Program-made: the position numbers and the translations under genes
Shown here: positions 1 through 12,400 of the stretch, one piece after another
Position numbering within the stretch: position 1 is the first letter of the stretch
Layout: each line of letters begins with the position of its first letter
The notes under the pieces: model-generated
The model's input: only the letters and a program-made list of their open reading frames with translations
Database searches by the model: none
Told to the model about the DNA's origin: nothing
Origin: Chionoecetes opilio
Taxonomy: Eukaryota; Arthropoda; Malacostraca; Decapoda; Majidae
Reading direction: 5' to 3'
Length of the DNA: 64,000 nt
NCBI GenBank assembly: GCA_016584305.1
Contig: JACEEZ010022969.1
Span: 60,001 to 124,000 of the forward strand

Positions 1-336
1 TGGACAATAAAGTAAATTAGTAAATCCAAATAGATAAGAATGATATTAACCTACAAGTGAACTGTTGGAAAGTTTTCTTGACAATAATTAAGTCTCTATA
101 CTGAACGGTGAGCAAAATTTCTCATCAGGTCAAGGCAAAGTTGCTTTTTCAACTCGCAAATCTAAAAGTTCATCTTACACTCAGGCGGCAAAGTCATGGC
201 TGTGAGGAGCGTAAAGGGGGGGAGAGTGCAGTGGTCTGTTTGTCCCTCCTTGGCAGAGTTTGTCTCCCCATCCTTACCGTGCTGAGGGAGAAACAGGGCC
301 ATGCAGGGCAGCTCCATGAACTGCCTCGGGATTGGC
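1..336. other. No gene seen; unique-looking left edge
   Basis: No open frame here resembles a protein I know, and no repeat shared with the rest of the window is visible before about position 337. Short open frames on both strands lack splice or start context. Confidence 0.5.
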
Positions 337-1835
337 CGAATGTGCCCCCTGGGGGTACATTCATGTATCGCAAACCTGCGCTGCGGTATCAGTAGAGGCC
401 CCACGGTTGAAGTGCACACACACGGTGCCGGAACAACACTTTTACAAAAACTTTACAGGAACACGCTTGATACAAATTTTCCTTCTCAAACTTTCCTTGA
501 TACAATTAATATATAATACAAACAAATACGATATAAGTTCATTTCACACATTTCTTATGCAATATTTATTATGCAGTTTATTATTTATTCTCAAGCTCAT
601 TTATTATGCAATAACAATTAATGACCGTAACACAATAAAGAAAATATTCGCTAATTCTAATCACTAATTTTGGTTACAATTTTGAATGGTTGGTTGTCTT
701 TTCCCGTAGAAAAAATATATACATCAAATTTCCTTTGATACTGCGTAAATCTCACATCTCATCTCATGCTAAAACAGCTTCTAAAAAGTTAGGTGTGCTG
801 TGGCGTCTGCGTCCCTGCTTTTTCTCCCTCCCAATTGCTTGCTCTCTACAGGGGCCTTATCCGCCCATGTATGGAATATGTCTCACATGTTTGGGGAGGA
901 TCCACTCATACAGCTCTCCTAAACAGGGTTGAGCCAAAAGCTTTTCGTCTCATCAACTCCTCTCCTCTGACTGACTATCTTCAATCTTTAAATCACCGCC
1001 GCAATGTTGCTTCTCTTGCTCTCTTCTACCGTTATTATTATGCTCACTGCTCTTCTGAACTAGCTAACTGCATGCCTCCCCCACTCCCGCGGCCTCGCTG
1101 CACAAGACTTTCTACTCATTCCCATCCCTATTCTGTCCATCTTCCTAATGCAAGAGTTAATCAGTATCTTTACTCTTTCATCCCTTTCACTGGTAAACTC
1201 TGGAACTCTCTTCCTGTTTCTATTTTTCCACTTTCCTATGACTGAAATCTTTTCAAAAGAAGAGTAACAAGACACCTCCCGTACTAAATTGGCCTACCCC
1301 TTAGTTTTTATTTTATTCTCTTACTGTCTTCTTTATAGGGACTGGCAACTAAGCGGGCTTTGTGTTACCCATTTTTGTTGTGCCCTTGGCCAGTTCCCTG
1401 TGATGTAAAAAAAAAAAAAAAAAAACCGTCTGATTCTGATGTGACATTGGCATCGTTTTCAACATGATGTTATGGTTAAAATATTTTCTCGATTTCACGT
1501 AAATGGGTGTGTGTGGGGTGTGTGTGGGGGGGCGGGGGGGTGGGGGGGTGTTCTTATTTCCTTTTATACACAACAATCACTATTTTTTACACACGACTTT
1601 TTATTCTATTAACAAAAAATACTGAATCCTTACATTACACACTGACTACATTTGCTCTCAAACCGTCCTATAATTCTCACACGAGCAGTGATAAGTGATC
1701 ACACACGCTCAAATAACAGACAAGACAGGATCTATGCTTCACCAAATATGTCGACAGCTGGAGATGTGTAAAATGTTTTTTCACTCACTTTTGTAAGACA
1801 AGCGAAAGGCAATGATTAGTTCATGTAAAGTGATG
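337..1835 (+). repeat. Duplicated upstream block, copy 1
   Basis: Positions 337-746 and 1426-1503 match 39638-40121, and 1545-1835 match about 41622-41880, in the same order and orientation. Copy 1 carries a LINE insertion (747-1425) that copy 2 lacks. Copy 2 carries a SINE fragment and a minisatellite that copy 1 lacks. With the UNC93-like copies downstream of each block, this suggests one large tandem duplication. A G/T-rich run at 1507-1552 lies inside. No protein is recognised. Confidence 0.8.
747..1425 (+). mobile_element. 5'-truncated jockey-like LINE, 3' end with poly(A)
   Basis: This segment is nearly identical to 12085-12768, the 3' end of the longer jockey-like element in this window. 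It encodes the last part of the reverse-transcriptase polyprotein (around 793-1245, with LALYRGLIRPCMEY and GKLWNSLPVS motifs) and ends in about 19 A after TGATGT. The matching uninserted sequence at 40034-40056 shows the insertion point lies between GATACTGCGTA and CGTCTGATT. No convincing target duplication is visible. It is dead through 5' truncation. Confidence 0.9.
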
Positions 1836-2034
1836 CAACCTTCATGCTATCCCCGCACATTAACTATCTATATTGCCTCTGAAACTCATATATTTTCTTC
1901 GCCAGGGAAGTAAAGCAAATAGGAATTCTTGTAAGAAGTTCAAGGCATATGGAAAAGCAGCCCACTCTCTCTCTCTATATCGCTCCTGAAACTCATAAAT
2001 TTTCCTCGCCAGTATAGGGTTGTATAATACTAAT

Positions 2035-2037
<3 letters not shown>

Positions 2038-2119
<82 letters not shown>
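2038..2119. repeat. AAT trinucleotide microsatellite
   Basis: An almost perfect AAT/TAA run of about 80 bases. The surrounding stretch 1836-2306 holds no recognisable gene. Confidence 0.95.
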
Positions 2120-2299
2120 TAAGTTCCATCCGAAGGCATACAGGACAAAAAAGTAAACAACAACATAATATACATACATGAGGAAATGAACCTAAGTGCT
2201 AAACCAAATAAAAAAAAATATGTTAAGAGAGATTAAGAGGGATTAAGAGATATCTCTGTATCGATGAGAACGCAAAAAGGTAAGAGAATGCAAACTATC

Positions 2300-2812
<513 letters not shown>

Positions 2813-2824
2813 CGCAGGAAGTGG

Positions 2825-4483
2825 ATGGAAGTGGCAGGAAGAGGATGCCTTGAGCATATAGTGACTTTGCGTTTGCTTTGTGACGTGGCAAGAAGAAAGA
2901 AATTCAAGCTATACGTTACTTTTGTCGACTTTTCACAGGCGTATTATAAGGTGCCACGCGATGTTTTGTTTGGTGTTTTAAAGCGTATAGGATGCGGTGC
3001 TACCATGTTGTTGGCCTTAGCTGCTATGTACAGGCCTACGCACTCTGTTATTGGCTCTGCAATTGTCTCAGCTACTGTAGGCGTGCGTCAGGGATCTCCG
3101 ACATCATGTTTATTATTCATAATATTTGTGAATGATTTGATTAGATTAATCAAGCAGAACTGTGACATGGATGGCTTCCTGGCATGGGCCCGTCAGGGTG
3201 GCAAGGTTGGTAGAGACGTGAGCTTGCAATGTGCAGAGTCCCTGCGCATTCGGTCAGCAGTTCGAGTCCGCCTAGTTCGTGCTGACGTGGCGGCGCTTTG
3301 TATAGTCAATAACCTTGTAGTTGGTACTTGCAAAGTGTCTAGATAGGATGAAAATCTTATCTTATCTTCCTGGCATGGTTGCATGTACTCGTCCTCATGG
3401 ATGATACTGTGCTCTTATCCACAAGTAGAGAAAATATGATACATAAAATTAGACTTCTGAATCAGTTTTGTACGTCACATAGGATGAAAATCAACAGGAC
3501 CAAGACTAAATTTTTCGTGGTCAATGGGAATGATGCAGACAGGGAAGCCATGCACGTCGATGATGTAAGTGTGAGTGCGTGCGAGCATTATATATATTTA
3601 GGCAGCCCCTTTGCTGCTGATGGTTCAACAAGTACAGCCATTAAGCTGCACGCACAGAGTAAGATGTGTCACGCACTTAAGTTTATATCTTTTATCAGTA
3701 AAAATAATGATATTCTTTTCTTTGTCAAGTGTAAAGTGTTTCAAGCGGCCTTCATGTCGACTATTTTATACGGGTGTGAATCTTGGTTGAATGGCGATAT
3801 GAAACCTGTCAACAAATTATACATGTGGTGTATCAAGCAGATGTTGGTGTTAGGAAGACAACATGTAACGAACTGTGTTTAGCGGAGCTCGGCTATCCCC
3901 CTTTACGTGCTCTCATCCTGGCTAAACAGCGCAAGTTTTTCAGTGAAATGTTGAGAGAGAGAAGGGGAATGGCTGACGATCCTCTGGTTCATGCCATGCA
4001 TATCACGCTCAGTCACGCCTGTCATACCTCACGCTATATTAGAGACATTCTCAACAACGCAAGGGACGATGTGCATATTGCCATGGAAGAAATGAAAGCA
4101 AAAATATTAACATCACAGTCGAATAGAGTGCAACTATATTCATCGATTAACCCTGACCTTTCTGTACATGAAATATATAGATCAAAAGTAAAAGTTAATG
4201 AAAAAGAAAGAATCTCATGGACTCGCTTTAGAGTGAGTGCGCACTCTCTCGCTGTTGAGGAGGGGCGATGGAATCGGCGAGGCAGAGGTCGTCTGCCACT
4301 AGAAGAACGTCTGTGTTCCTGTGGACACATTCAAACTGAGCAACATGTTGTAAGGGATTGCGTTAGAACATCAAATATACGCCAACAATTTGATGTGTCA
4401 ACATTTGAAAACTTGATGCTGGAGAGGAATGACTTTGCCACTGTATGTACTATCGTACACCGTAGCCTTTCAGAATTTATATA
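2825..4483 (+). pseudogene. Reverse transcriptase fragment of the LINE, interrupted
   Basis: Visible reverse-transcriptase motifs, in order, are VTFVDFSQAYYKVPR (first catalytic Asp, about 2920-2960), GVRQGSPTS (about 3081-3107) and LMDDT (active-site Asp pair, about 3397-3411). They are followed by a thumb-like region with ILYGCESW and a C-terminal zinc-binding stretch (LCSCGHIQTEQHVV). The gene is broken twice. A SINE sits between DGFLAW and LHVLVLMDDT, and removing it with one copy of the target duplication restores the frame exactly. A single-base loss near 3853 shifts the frame between KQML and GVRKTTCNE. The N-terminal endonuclease is missing. It would have made the enzyme for target-primed reverse transcription but is inactive. 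Confidence 0.85.
3188..3365 (+). mobile_element. tRNA-derived SINE with 13-bp target duplication
   Basis: The 178-bp body has a tRNA-like head with an A-box-like TGGCAAGGTTGG and a B box GTTCGAGTCC, and it ends in repeated TCTTA units. It is flanked by perfect copies of CTTCCTGGCATGG at 3175-3187 and 3366-3378. The same family recurs at 4938-5070. It would have been transcribed by RNA polymerase III and mobilised by a LINE. Confidence 0.92.
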
Positions 4484-4937
4484 GTTCTTTGTTTTATATT
4501 AGTATTTAGTTCTTGTTTTGTTTTACTACTCGTATTTTCGTCTTTGATGTTTTATTGCTTGTCTGATTTTATTGATGTTTTGTGGTATTCGTGATGGTTG
4601 TTTTTTGTTTTTGTTTTTTTGTAGTTTTCCGTTTTTTATAAAAAAGAAATAATAATAGTTTTTAATATTCCATTTTAGTATTTTCCATTTTTTTTTTTGT
4701 ATTCCGTTTTATTATTTTCTGTTTTTTGTATTAAGTTTTAGTATTCCGTTTTAGTATTTTCTGTTTTTTGTATTAAGTTTTAGTATTTTCTGTTTTTTGT
4801 ATTAAGTTTTAGTATTCCGTTTTAGTATTTTCAGTATTTTAGTATTCAGTTTTTAATTGTTTATTGCTTGTTTAGGTTTTTACAAATTTATTGTAGTTTT
4901 CATTGATTCTTGTTCATTGATGCTCATAATTATTGCA

Positions 4938-5070
4938 TGTGCAGCGCCCCTGTGCATTCGGTCAGCGGTTCGAGTCCGCCTAGTTCGTGCTGACGTGGCG
5001 GCGCTTTGTATAGTCAATAGCCTTGTAGTTGGTACTTGCAAAGTGTCTAGATAGGATGAAAATCTTATAT
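4938..5070 (+). mobile_element. tRNA-derived SINE, second copy, 5'-truncated
   Basis: This copy matches the 3' three quarters of the SINE at 3188-3365, including the B box GTTCGAGTCC and the GATGAAAATCTTAT tail. It is flanked by perfect 13-bp target duplications, CATAATTATTGCA, at 4925-4937 and 5071-5083. It sits in the 3' UTR of the LINE. Confidence 0.92.
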
Positions 5071-5280
5071 CATAATTATTGCACTGATTTTTGTAAAAGG
5101 AAAAATTTCTTGCGTTTTAGTATTTGAGTGATGATTCAAGACCTTATTATCAGACAGTAGATTTGAAGGATTATATGTGCGCATGTGAGAAACAGTTTTT
5201 TGTAAACTTTACTGTTAAAACACTTTTGTGGACCATTTAACTGATTATGTGTTGTTGCACAAGCTTTGGAAATTGTGGTC

Positions 5281-5399
5281 AATAAATGATCTATCTCTCT
5301 ATCTATCTATCTGTGTGTGCGTGTGTGTGAGTGCGTGCGTGCGTGCGTGCGTGCGCGAGAGAGACAGAGACAGAGACAGAGACAGAGACAGACAGAACG
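5281..5399. repeat. CTAT / GT / GCGT / GACA microsatellite cluster
   Basis: Four adjacent short-unit repeats run from the LINE tail to the left edge of the UNC93-like duplication. The duplication boundary falls inside this purine-rich tract. Confidence 0.9.
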
Positions 5400-6046
5400 C
5401 TCACTAAATACTATTACTGTACTTATAAGATTAATAATGGTGATGATAATAATTATATTATTTGGACATATTGACAAGTTTGAAGGAGGAGGAGGAGGAG
5501 GAGGAAGAAGAGTATATTCCCAATTGCATAGTTTTATAGTTGGCAATATGCACTCTCCTATTATGATAACTAAAACCCTCTTCCAATAATGATAATAATA
5601 ATAATAGAAATTACAGCCAGGTATTACAGACACCTGATTTAATTAAGACTTGTTAAGATTTGTTATTGCCCTTCAAGCATAAAACTAAACCACATTTTCC
5701 TACACTCCAAAACAGTAATGCGCATTATGCGTTTATTTAAATTTTTTTTTTTTTTGCGTTAAGGATTTTTTTTATGATACTTACGACTCGATAGCGAGAA
5801 AGAAAGTAAAATAGTTGCATCTATTATCACTGTACTTATAATCAAACTTTCTTATACTAACACTACTTAACACCATGAAATTACAGTATATTTTCCTTCT
5901 TCCTGGTGGGCCTAAACTTTCTTATATTAACACTACAAACATTATGAAATTGCAGTCTATTTTCTTTCTTTCTGGCGGGTCTAAACTTTCTTATACTAAC
6001 ACTACATAACATTATGAAATTACAGTCTATTTCCCTTCATTTTCAG

Positions 6047-6290
6047 GACAAACGGCACTGTGTCGCTAATTGTAATCTACGTCGCGATGGTGGTGTCTTG
6101 TTGCTTCGTGCCCTCACTGTTAATCAAGCTGTTAAAGTTCAAGTATACCATGGCACTGAGCATGCTGGCCTATTCCACCTACATCGCCGCACAGTTCTCC
6201 TCTTCCCTGGGTTCTCTTGTGCCAACGGGGATCATACTCGGGCTGGCGGCGGCTCCACTATGGTCGGCTAAATGTACATACTTAACTAAG
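6047..6290 (+). CDS. UNC93-like copy A, first visible exon
   Basis: The acceptor is TTTTCAG at 6040-6046 and the donor is GTAGGT at 6291. The exon carries one leading base plus 81 codons and ends in phase 0. It encodes several hydrophobic segments (SLIVIYVAMVVS, YSTYIAAQFSS, GIILGLAAAPLW) ending in KCTYLTK. It matches the family region just after the first transmembrane segment. Confidence 0.9.
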
Positions 6291-6505
6291 GTAGGTATCT
6301 CCCCTATGGTCCGCTAAATGTACATACAGTACCTAACTAAGATAGGTATGGACCACATAGGGCTGTAGTTCCCAACCTTGTCTGGCTCGAGGCACCCCTG
6401 TCAAACATTTTAGAAGTTACCGGCACCTGTGTTTGTAAACCTCGTGTCAATATTTCAACTCTAACTTTTTATCGACAAAGCAAATAAGATTTAAGATTTT
6501 GAATA

Positions 6506-6955
6506 CACTCAACCTTCGATTTAACGGACATCGGATTTAACGGATTTCATCTGCTACCGGACAAGTGGATCAAACTATTCAATAAGTCCACAGCTTAAAA
6601 AATGTGTCCGCTCGGCCACCACCACCTGGGACTCAGAATAGAAGCCTTCTGAGTCCTGTGCATAGTCCTGTGTACAGCACATAGAGTTTACGGTAAGTAA
6701 AACAAACACTGCAATTATTTTTATGCTTTTGTTTTGTAATAATACGTAATGTCTAGGCTATACATACCAATACGTTTCTTAATACCCAGAAATGCTTATT
6801 CATAATCATATTTCATATTTTTATTGTCTATATGTAATAAACTGTTTTAAGTATGAACCATAATTGCGTCCGGCCCGCTAGTGCTAAGCAACGGACTTTT
6901 TAACGCAACGGACACTTCAATTACCCATTTAGTCCATTAAATTGAGGGTCGAGTG
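6506..6955. mobile_element. MITE, TA target site (Tc1/mariner-pogo-like)
   Basis: The ends are inverted: CACTCAACCTTCGATTTAAC at the left and the complement of CACTCGACCCTCAATTTAAT at the right. TA is present on both sides (6504-6505 and 6956-6957). No coding capacity. It lies in an UNC93-like intron and is shared with copy B at 49628-50091, so it predates the duplication. Confidence 0.8.
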
Positions 6956-7167
6956 TACGTTCTATTGTGGTGAGCATATGGTTACCGAAGTAACGATTCC
7001 GCAGACACCAGAGATGTATGTAAGAGAGAGAATAGGTGATAGAAAAATATTCTTTTCATATTTATAATAAGATATTTATTTTCTTGGGAACCACTGATAT
7101 TAGGTGTGCAGAATGCAGAGATAATTCTATATCCATCTCAGTCACACAATTTGTTTCCCCCATGTAG

Positions 7168-7291
7168 GTGAGTTCCAAGTACGCGCAGCTGACGGGTCAA
7201 AGCGAAGAGGTGATTATGACTCGCTACTTCGGTGTTTTCTTCCTCTTCTTCGAGTCGACTCAGGTGTGGGGTAACCTGATCTCCTCCACAG
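7168..7291 (+). CDS. UNC93-like copy A, second visible exon
   Basis: The acceptor is CATGTAG at 7161-7167 and the donor is GTACTC at 7292. The exon begins in phase 0 and holds 41 codons plus one base. It encodes SSKYAQLTGQSEE, then TRYFGVFFLFFES and QVWGNLISST, a conserved block in the family. Confidence 0.9.
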
Positions 7292-7899
7292 GTACTCATT
7301 ACTCACGTCTCTCTTCCCTCATACCTGTACAGTGTACACACAGGGGCGCACCCAGGGGGGGGGGGCAAGGGGGCCATTAACCCCCAGAAATTTCCTTCCT
7401 TGTAAGAGATTACAATTAAATACACTAAAAGTCAGTTAAAAAATAAATTACATATTCTAGCGAAGTGACCGCGTCACCTGACCGTGTACACCCATACCTT
7501 GATTTGGTGGCACTTATCATGCACGTAATGCCTTGGACAATATTTAGCTCTATCAAAACTATTGTTGCAGCAGCAGAAATAAGAAATAAGGCCTGAAAAG
7601 GGAATCAGCTGATGACAGAAAAAATTTACCATCCACCGGCTATATAGTGAGAAATGTGGCGGATTTACTAGACTGGCTGGCGGCAAAAAACTTCTGAACC
7701 CCCCCCTCAAATAATGTTCCTGAATGGACTCAGTCATTGGGTAGTTAGTGCGGAGTCAATAGAGAGTTTTCAAAGGAGGCTAGACAGCTTTATGGATGGG
7801 GATGAAGGGTGGATGTAGGTAGTGTTAATTAACAGGAAATACCACATGTAGGTCTCGCGGCCTCTTGTAGCTTCCTTATTTTCTTATGTTCTTAACCAG

Positions 7900-8128
7900 T
7901 ATTGTCTGTGGGTGTGGACGAACAAAACAAGACGGAGGAAGAGCTGGGACAATGCGGCTACAATTTCTGTCTCACTGTGGCGCCATAAACTAATAACAGT
8001 GGTGGTGGTAGTAACAGCACCGAGGAGATCATTCCTAACTGGCAGCGGTACACCATGGCCAGCATCTACCTGGTTCTGGCTCTCCTCTCCCCCCTCATCA
8101 TCGTTCTGTTTGTCGATCCTCTAAGCAG
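7900..8128 (+). pseudogene. UNC93-like copy A, third visible exon with in-frame stop
   Basis: The acceptor is AACCAG ending at 7899 and the donor is GTATAA at 8129. The frame carried from the previous exon reads LSVGVDEQNKTEEELGQCGY, then NFCLTVAP, then TAA at 7986-7988, then TNNSGGGSNSTEE and a long hydrophobic segment (SIYLVLALLSPLIIVLF). Copy B has GAA at the same codon. The stop is in a Gly/Ser/Asn-rich loop and would remove about two thirds of the protein. Confidence 0.85.
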
Positions 8129-8226
8129 GTATAACTTTGATTTTTTTATGGCCACGGTTAGGGTTGTGCAATGCATGTACCTTTTTGTTTAGTAATATGA
8201 CTGTGGTAAAATCTTTGCTTCTTCAG

Positions 8227-8383
8227 GTTCCTTGGTAACAAAGAGGAGACAGAGAACAAGTCTGAGTCGCAGCTTTTGGTCGCCACCTTCCACCAAATGC
8301 GCCACCCGTACCAGCTGCTCATCATCCCCCTCAACATCTGGACGGGCGTGGAACAGGGATTCTTCCAGTCCGACTACACCGCC
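8227..8383 (+). CDS. UNC93-like copy A, fourth visible exon
   Basis: The acceptor is CTTCTTCAG ending at 8226 and the donor is GTTAGT at 8384. One base completes an Arg codon, then 52 codons follow. The exon encodes KSESQLLVATFHQM, then QLLIIPLNIWTGVEQGFFQ, then SDYTA. It joins in frame to the exon at 26783 across an 18.4-kb intron. Confidence 0.9.
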
Positions 8384-8721
8384 GTTAGTCACTCTTGGCT
8401 TCTTAATTAAGGCCCGTTCACATCTTCACGACTCTCGACGGAGACCAGTCACGACTTTCTGTGTCATGCTGTGGTCGGCAACGGTCGTCATGTGGGTTGG
8501 CGTCAGGCCGTGGGAGTCGTGAAGGGGCGCGAGGGGGGATCCGACTGTGTGGTGCATGCTCTATACACTCGATGCGGGTCTGCGACTCAAAAATGTAACG
8601 GAAAAATTCGGCTCCGTGCTGAGACTCGTCGTCGAAGGGTCCGAACCTGGCGCCGACCAGTCGGGGCCGTACTGCGACCAGTCGGGGCCGTGCTGCGACT
8701 GGAGCACATGTTATTTTAGCG

Positions 8722-9270
<549 letters not shown>

Positions 9271-9425
9271 GAAATTTTGAAATATGAATTAATATATGCG
9301 TAATTTACTCATTTGCTAAGCAGTTCTTTAGTGCCTTGCGATGTTTCACCATGTCGAGTTATTGTATTCAATTAATAATATTTGGAGGCACATAAGTATT
9401 TGTGGCCTAGTGAAGGTGGACAAGT

Positions 9426-12400
9426 GGACATGGAGGGAGTGGGCAGTCAGACACCTGCCGCCATGGTGAAATACTCCCGGGGAGGTACTGACGGGAGTTG
9501 AGGGGGTGCTGCAGACGTATCATTGAAATCTCCCGTGTCCTCTCTTTCCATATCCCTTAGTGTCTTAGATACACAAGAGAGTAGCTGCAGCCTGCACTCT
9601 AAAGACGATTCCTCTTACTACTCACATTACACTACATGCACTTACATCCCTACACTATCTTCACTCAAAATTTTATTATGCCTAGTAATCGCCCTGCCTC
9701 GGAGTCCCTAACTGGGGAGGGGACCAGAAATATCCCCAGGTCGGACAGTCTTCAAGATGTCGACCCGAGGTGTCTTGATACTTCTTCTAGCCTTCTCTCC
9801 TTAAACTTCTGCAACATTCGCGGCCTTAGATCTAGCTTTCTCTCTGTCGAACATCATCTCTCCTCCTCTAAACCTCATCTTCTTTTCCTCACCGAAACTC
9901 AGTTGGCTGTGAGCACTGACAGCAGACCTTTTTCTGTCTCCTCTTACTGTCTCTATTCTAATTTTAAATCCAAAGCTGGCCGTTGCGTATATGTGCGCAA
10001 TGACATCACTTGCTCTCGTGCCCACGCCCTTGAATCTTCCGAATTTTCTACCATCTGGCTTCGACTTCAATGTCAATCTCTTACTAAATTTATCTGTGCT
10101 GTATATCTCTCACCTAACTCCTCTGACTATGTAAAGTTCTTCGACTATTTAACATCAAAAGTGGAGCACATCTCATCTCATTTTCCTTTAGCTGAAATGT
10201 CCATTCTTGGGGACTTCAATGTTCACCACCAGCTTTGGCTATCATCTTCTTTCACTGACCAACCTGGTGAACAAGCCTACAACTTTTCTATCCTCCAAGA
10301 CCTAGAGCAGCTGGTGCAGCACCCTACTCGTATTCCTGACCGCCTTGGAGACACGCCCAACGTTCTTGATCTTTTCCAAACTACTAACCCTTCTGCTTAC
10401 TCTGAAATTATTCTCTCCGTTGGGTTCCTACGATCACAATCTTATTTCTGTAACCTGTCCTATCGCTCCGGTACCGTCTCGGGACCCACCAAAGCGGAGG
10501 TGCTTCTGGCACTTCAACTCAGCTAAGTGGGAAGACCTAAGGCAGTACTACTCTGATTTTCCATGGAATGATTACTGCTTCCATGTCAAAGACCCATCTC
10601 TTTGTGCAGAGCGCATAACTGAGGTCATAGTCTCTGGCATGGAGGCGTACATTCCACATACTCTCTCTAATCCTAAAGCCCGTCAACCTTGGTTTAACTC
10701 TGCTTGTTCTCATGCTGTCCGAGATAGAGAGGTGGCTCACAAACGGTACCGTAAGCATCCATCTCCTGAAACTCATGCCCTTTATATTTCTGCCCGTAAT
10801 CATGCCAAATCTTTACTTCAACTTACCAAAAACTCTTTCATTCATAGAAAATGTCAAAATCTTTCTGAATCAAATTCCTCTCGTGACTTCTGGCATCTAG
10901 CTAATAACATCTCTAACAATTATTCTTCCACATCTTTCCCTCCTATGCTTCACCCAGATGGCTCCACAGCTGTCTCATCTACTTCTAAAGGTGAATTCTT
11001 CGCTCAAACATTTGCTAAAAATTCCACTCTGGCTGATGAAGGGCTTGTTCCTCCTTCTCCTCCACCCTCTGACTATATTATGCCTGTCATTAAGATCCTT
11101 CGGAATGATGTTTTCTTTGCCCTTTCTGACCTAGATCCTCGGAAGGCTTACGGTCCTGACGGAGTCCCTCCTATTGTTCTCAAAAACTGTGCTTCTGTGC
11201 TTGCACCTTGCCTGGTCAAACTTTTCCGTCTTTTTCTATCTACTTCCACCTTTCCTTCTTGCTGGAAGTTTGCTCACATCCAACCTGTTCCTAAGAAGGG
11301 TGACCTTTCTAATCCTTCAAACTACCGTCCTATAGCGTTGACTTCCTGCCTTACTAAAGTTTTTTAATCTTTACTTAATAAGAAGATTCTTAAGCATCTA
11401 TCTGCTCACAATCTTCTATCTGATCGTCAGTACGGTTTCCGTAAAAGGCGATCTACTGGCGATCTTCTAGCTTTCCTAACTGAATCTTGGTCATCCTCCT
11501 TTAGGGGTTTCGGTGAAACTTTTGCTATTGCCCTTGACATATCAAAAGCTTTTGATAGAGTCTGGCACAAATCTTTAATTTCCAAACTACCCTCATTCGG
11601 TTTCTATCCTTCTCTCTGTACCTTCATTTTAAGTTTCCTTTCAAACCGTTCTATTGCAGCTACTGTAGACGGACATTGTTCTTCTCCTAAATCTATCAAT
11701 AGTGGTGTTCCCAAGGGTTTTGTCCTATCACCCACTCTCTTTCTATTATTCATTAATGATCTAAGTCTAACTCAAAGCCCTATCCACTCCTACGCTAATG
11801 ATTCTACCCTGCATTTTTCAACGTCGTTTATTAGACGTCCAACTCAACAGGAACTAAGTGATTCACGGAGAGATGCCACCGAGCGCCTAACTTCTGATCT
11901 TTCTATACTTTCTGATTGGGGCAAAGCAAACCTTGTTTTGTTCAATGCCTCATAAACCCAATTTCTTCAACTTTCTACTCGACAAAACCTACCAGATAAC
12001 TATCCCCTCTTCTTCAATGACACAAATGTCTCGTTCTTCTACAATGAACATTCTAGGACTATCCTTTACTAAAAAACTGAACTGGAAATCTCACATCTCA
12101 TCTCCTGCTAAAACAGCTTCTAAGAAGTTAGGTGTGCTGTGACGTCTGCGTCCTTTTTTTTCTCCCTCCTAATTGCTTGCTCTCTACAGGGGCCTTATCC
12201 GCCCATGTATGGAGTATGTCTCACATGTTTGGGGAGGATCCACTCATACAGCTCTCCTAAACAGGGTTGAGTCAAAAGCTTTCGTCTCATCAACTCCTCT
12301 CCTCTGACTGACTGTCTTCAATCTTTAAATCACCGCCGCAATGTTGCTTCTCTTGCTCTCTTCTACCGTTATTTTCATGCTCACTGCTCTTCTGAACTTG

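Larger units (their letters stand above)
2815..5312 (+). mobile_element. 5'-truncated non-LTR retrotransposon with tetranucleotide tail
   Basis: The element begins inside the reverse-transcriptase domain directly after the GT/GCGT repeat. It continues through the C-terminal domain to a stop at 4483, then an AT-rich 3' UTR with tandem copies of a TTTTAGTATT-type unit (about 4640-4860), and ends in AATAAA and a CTAT run near 5280-5312. Two SINEs are inserted, one in the coding part and one in the UTR. A microsatellite tail in place of poly(A) is known in several LINE clades. I cannot name the clade with confidence. Confidence 0.8.

Noticed and set aside
1860..2129. Tyr/Leu-rich minus-strand open frame
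   Set aside because: Translation of the AAT microsatellite.
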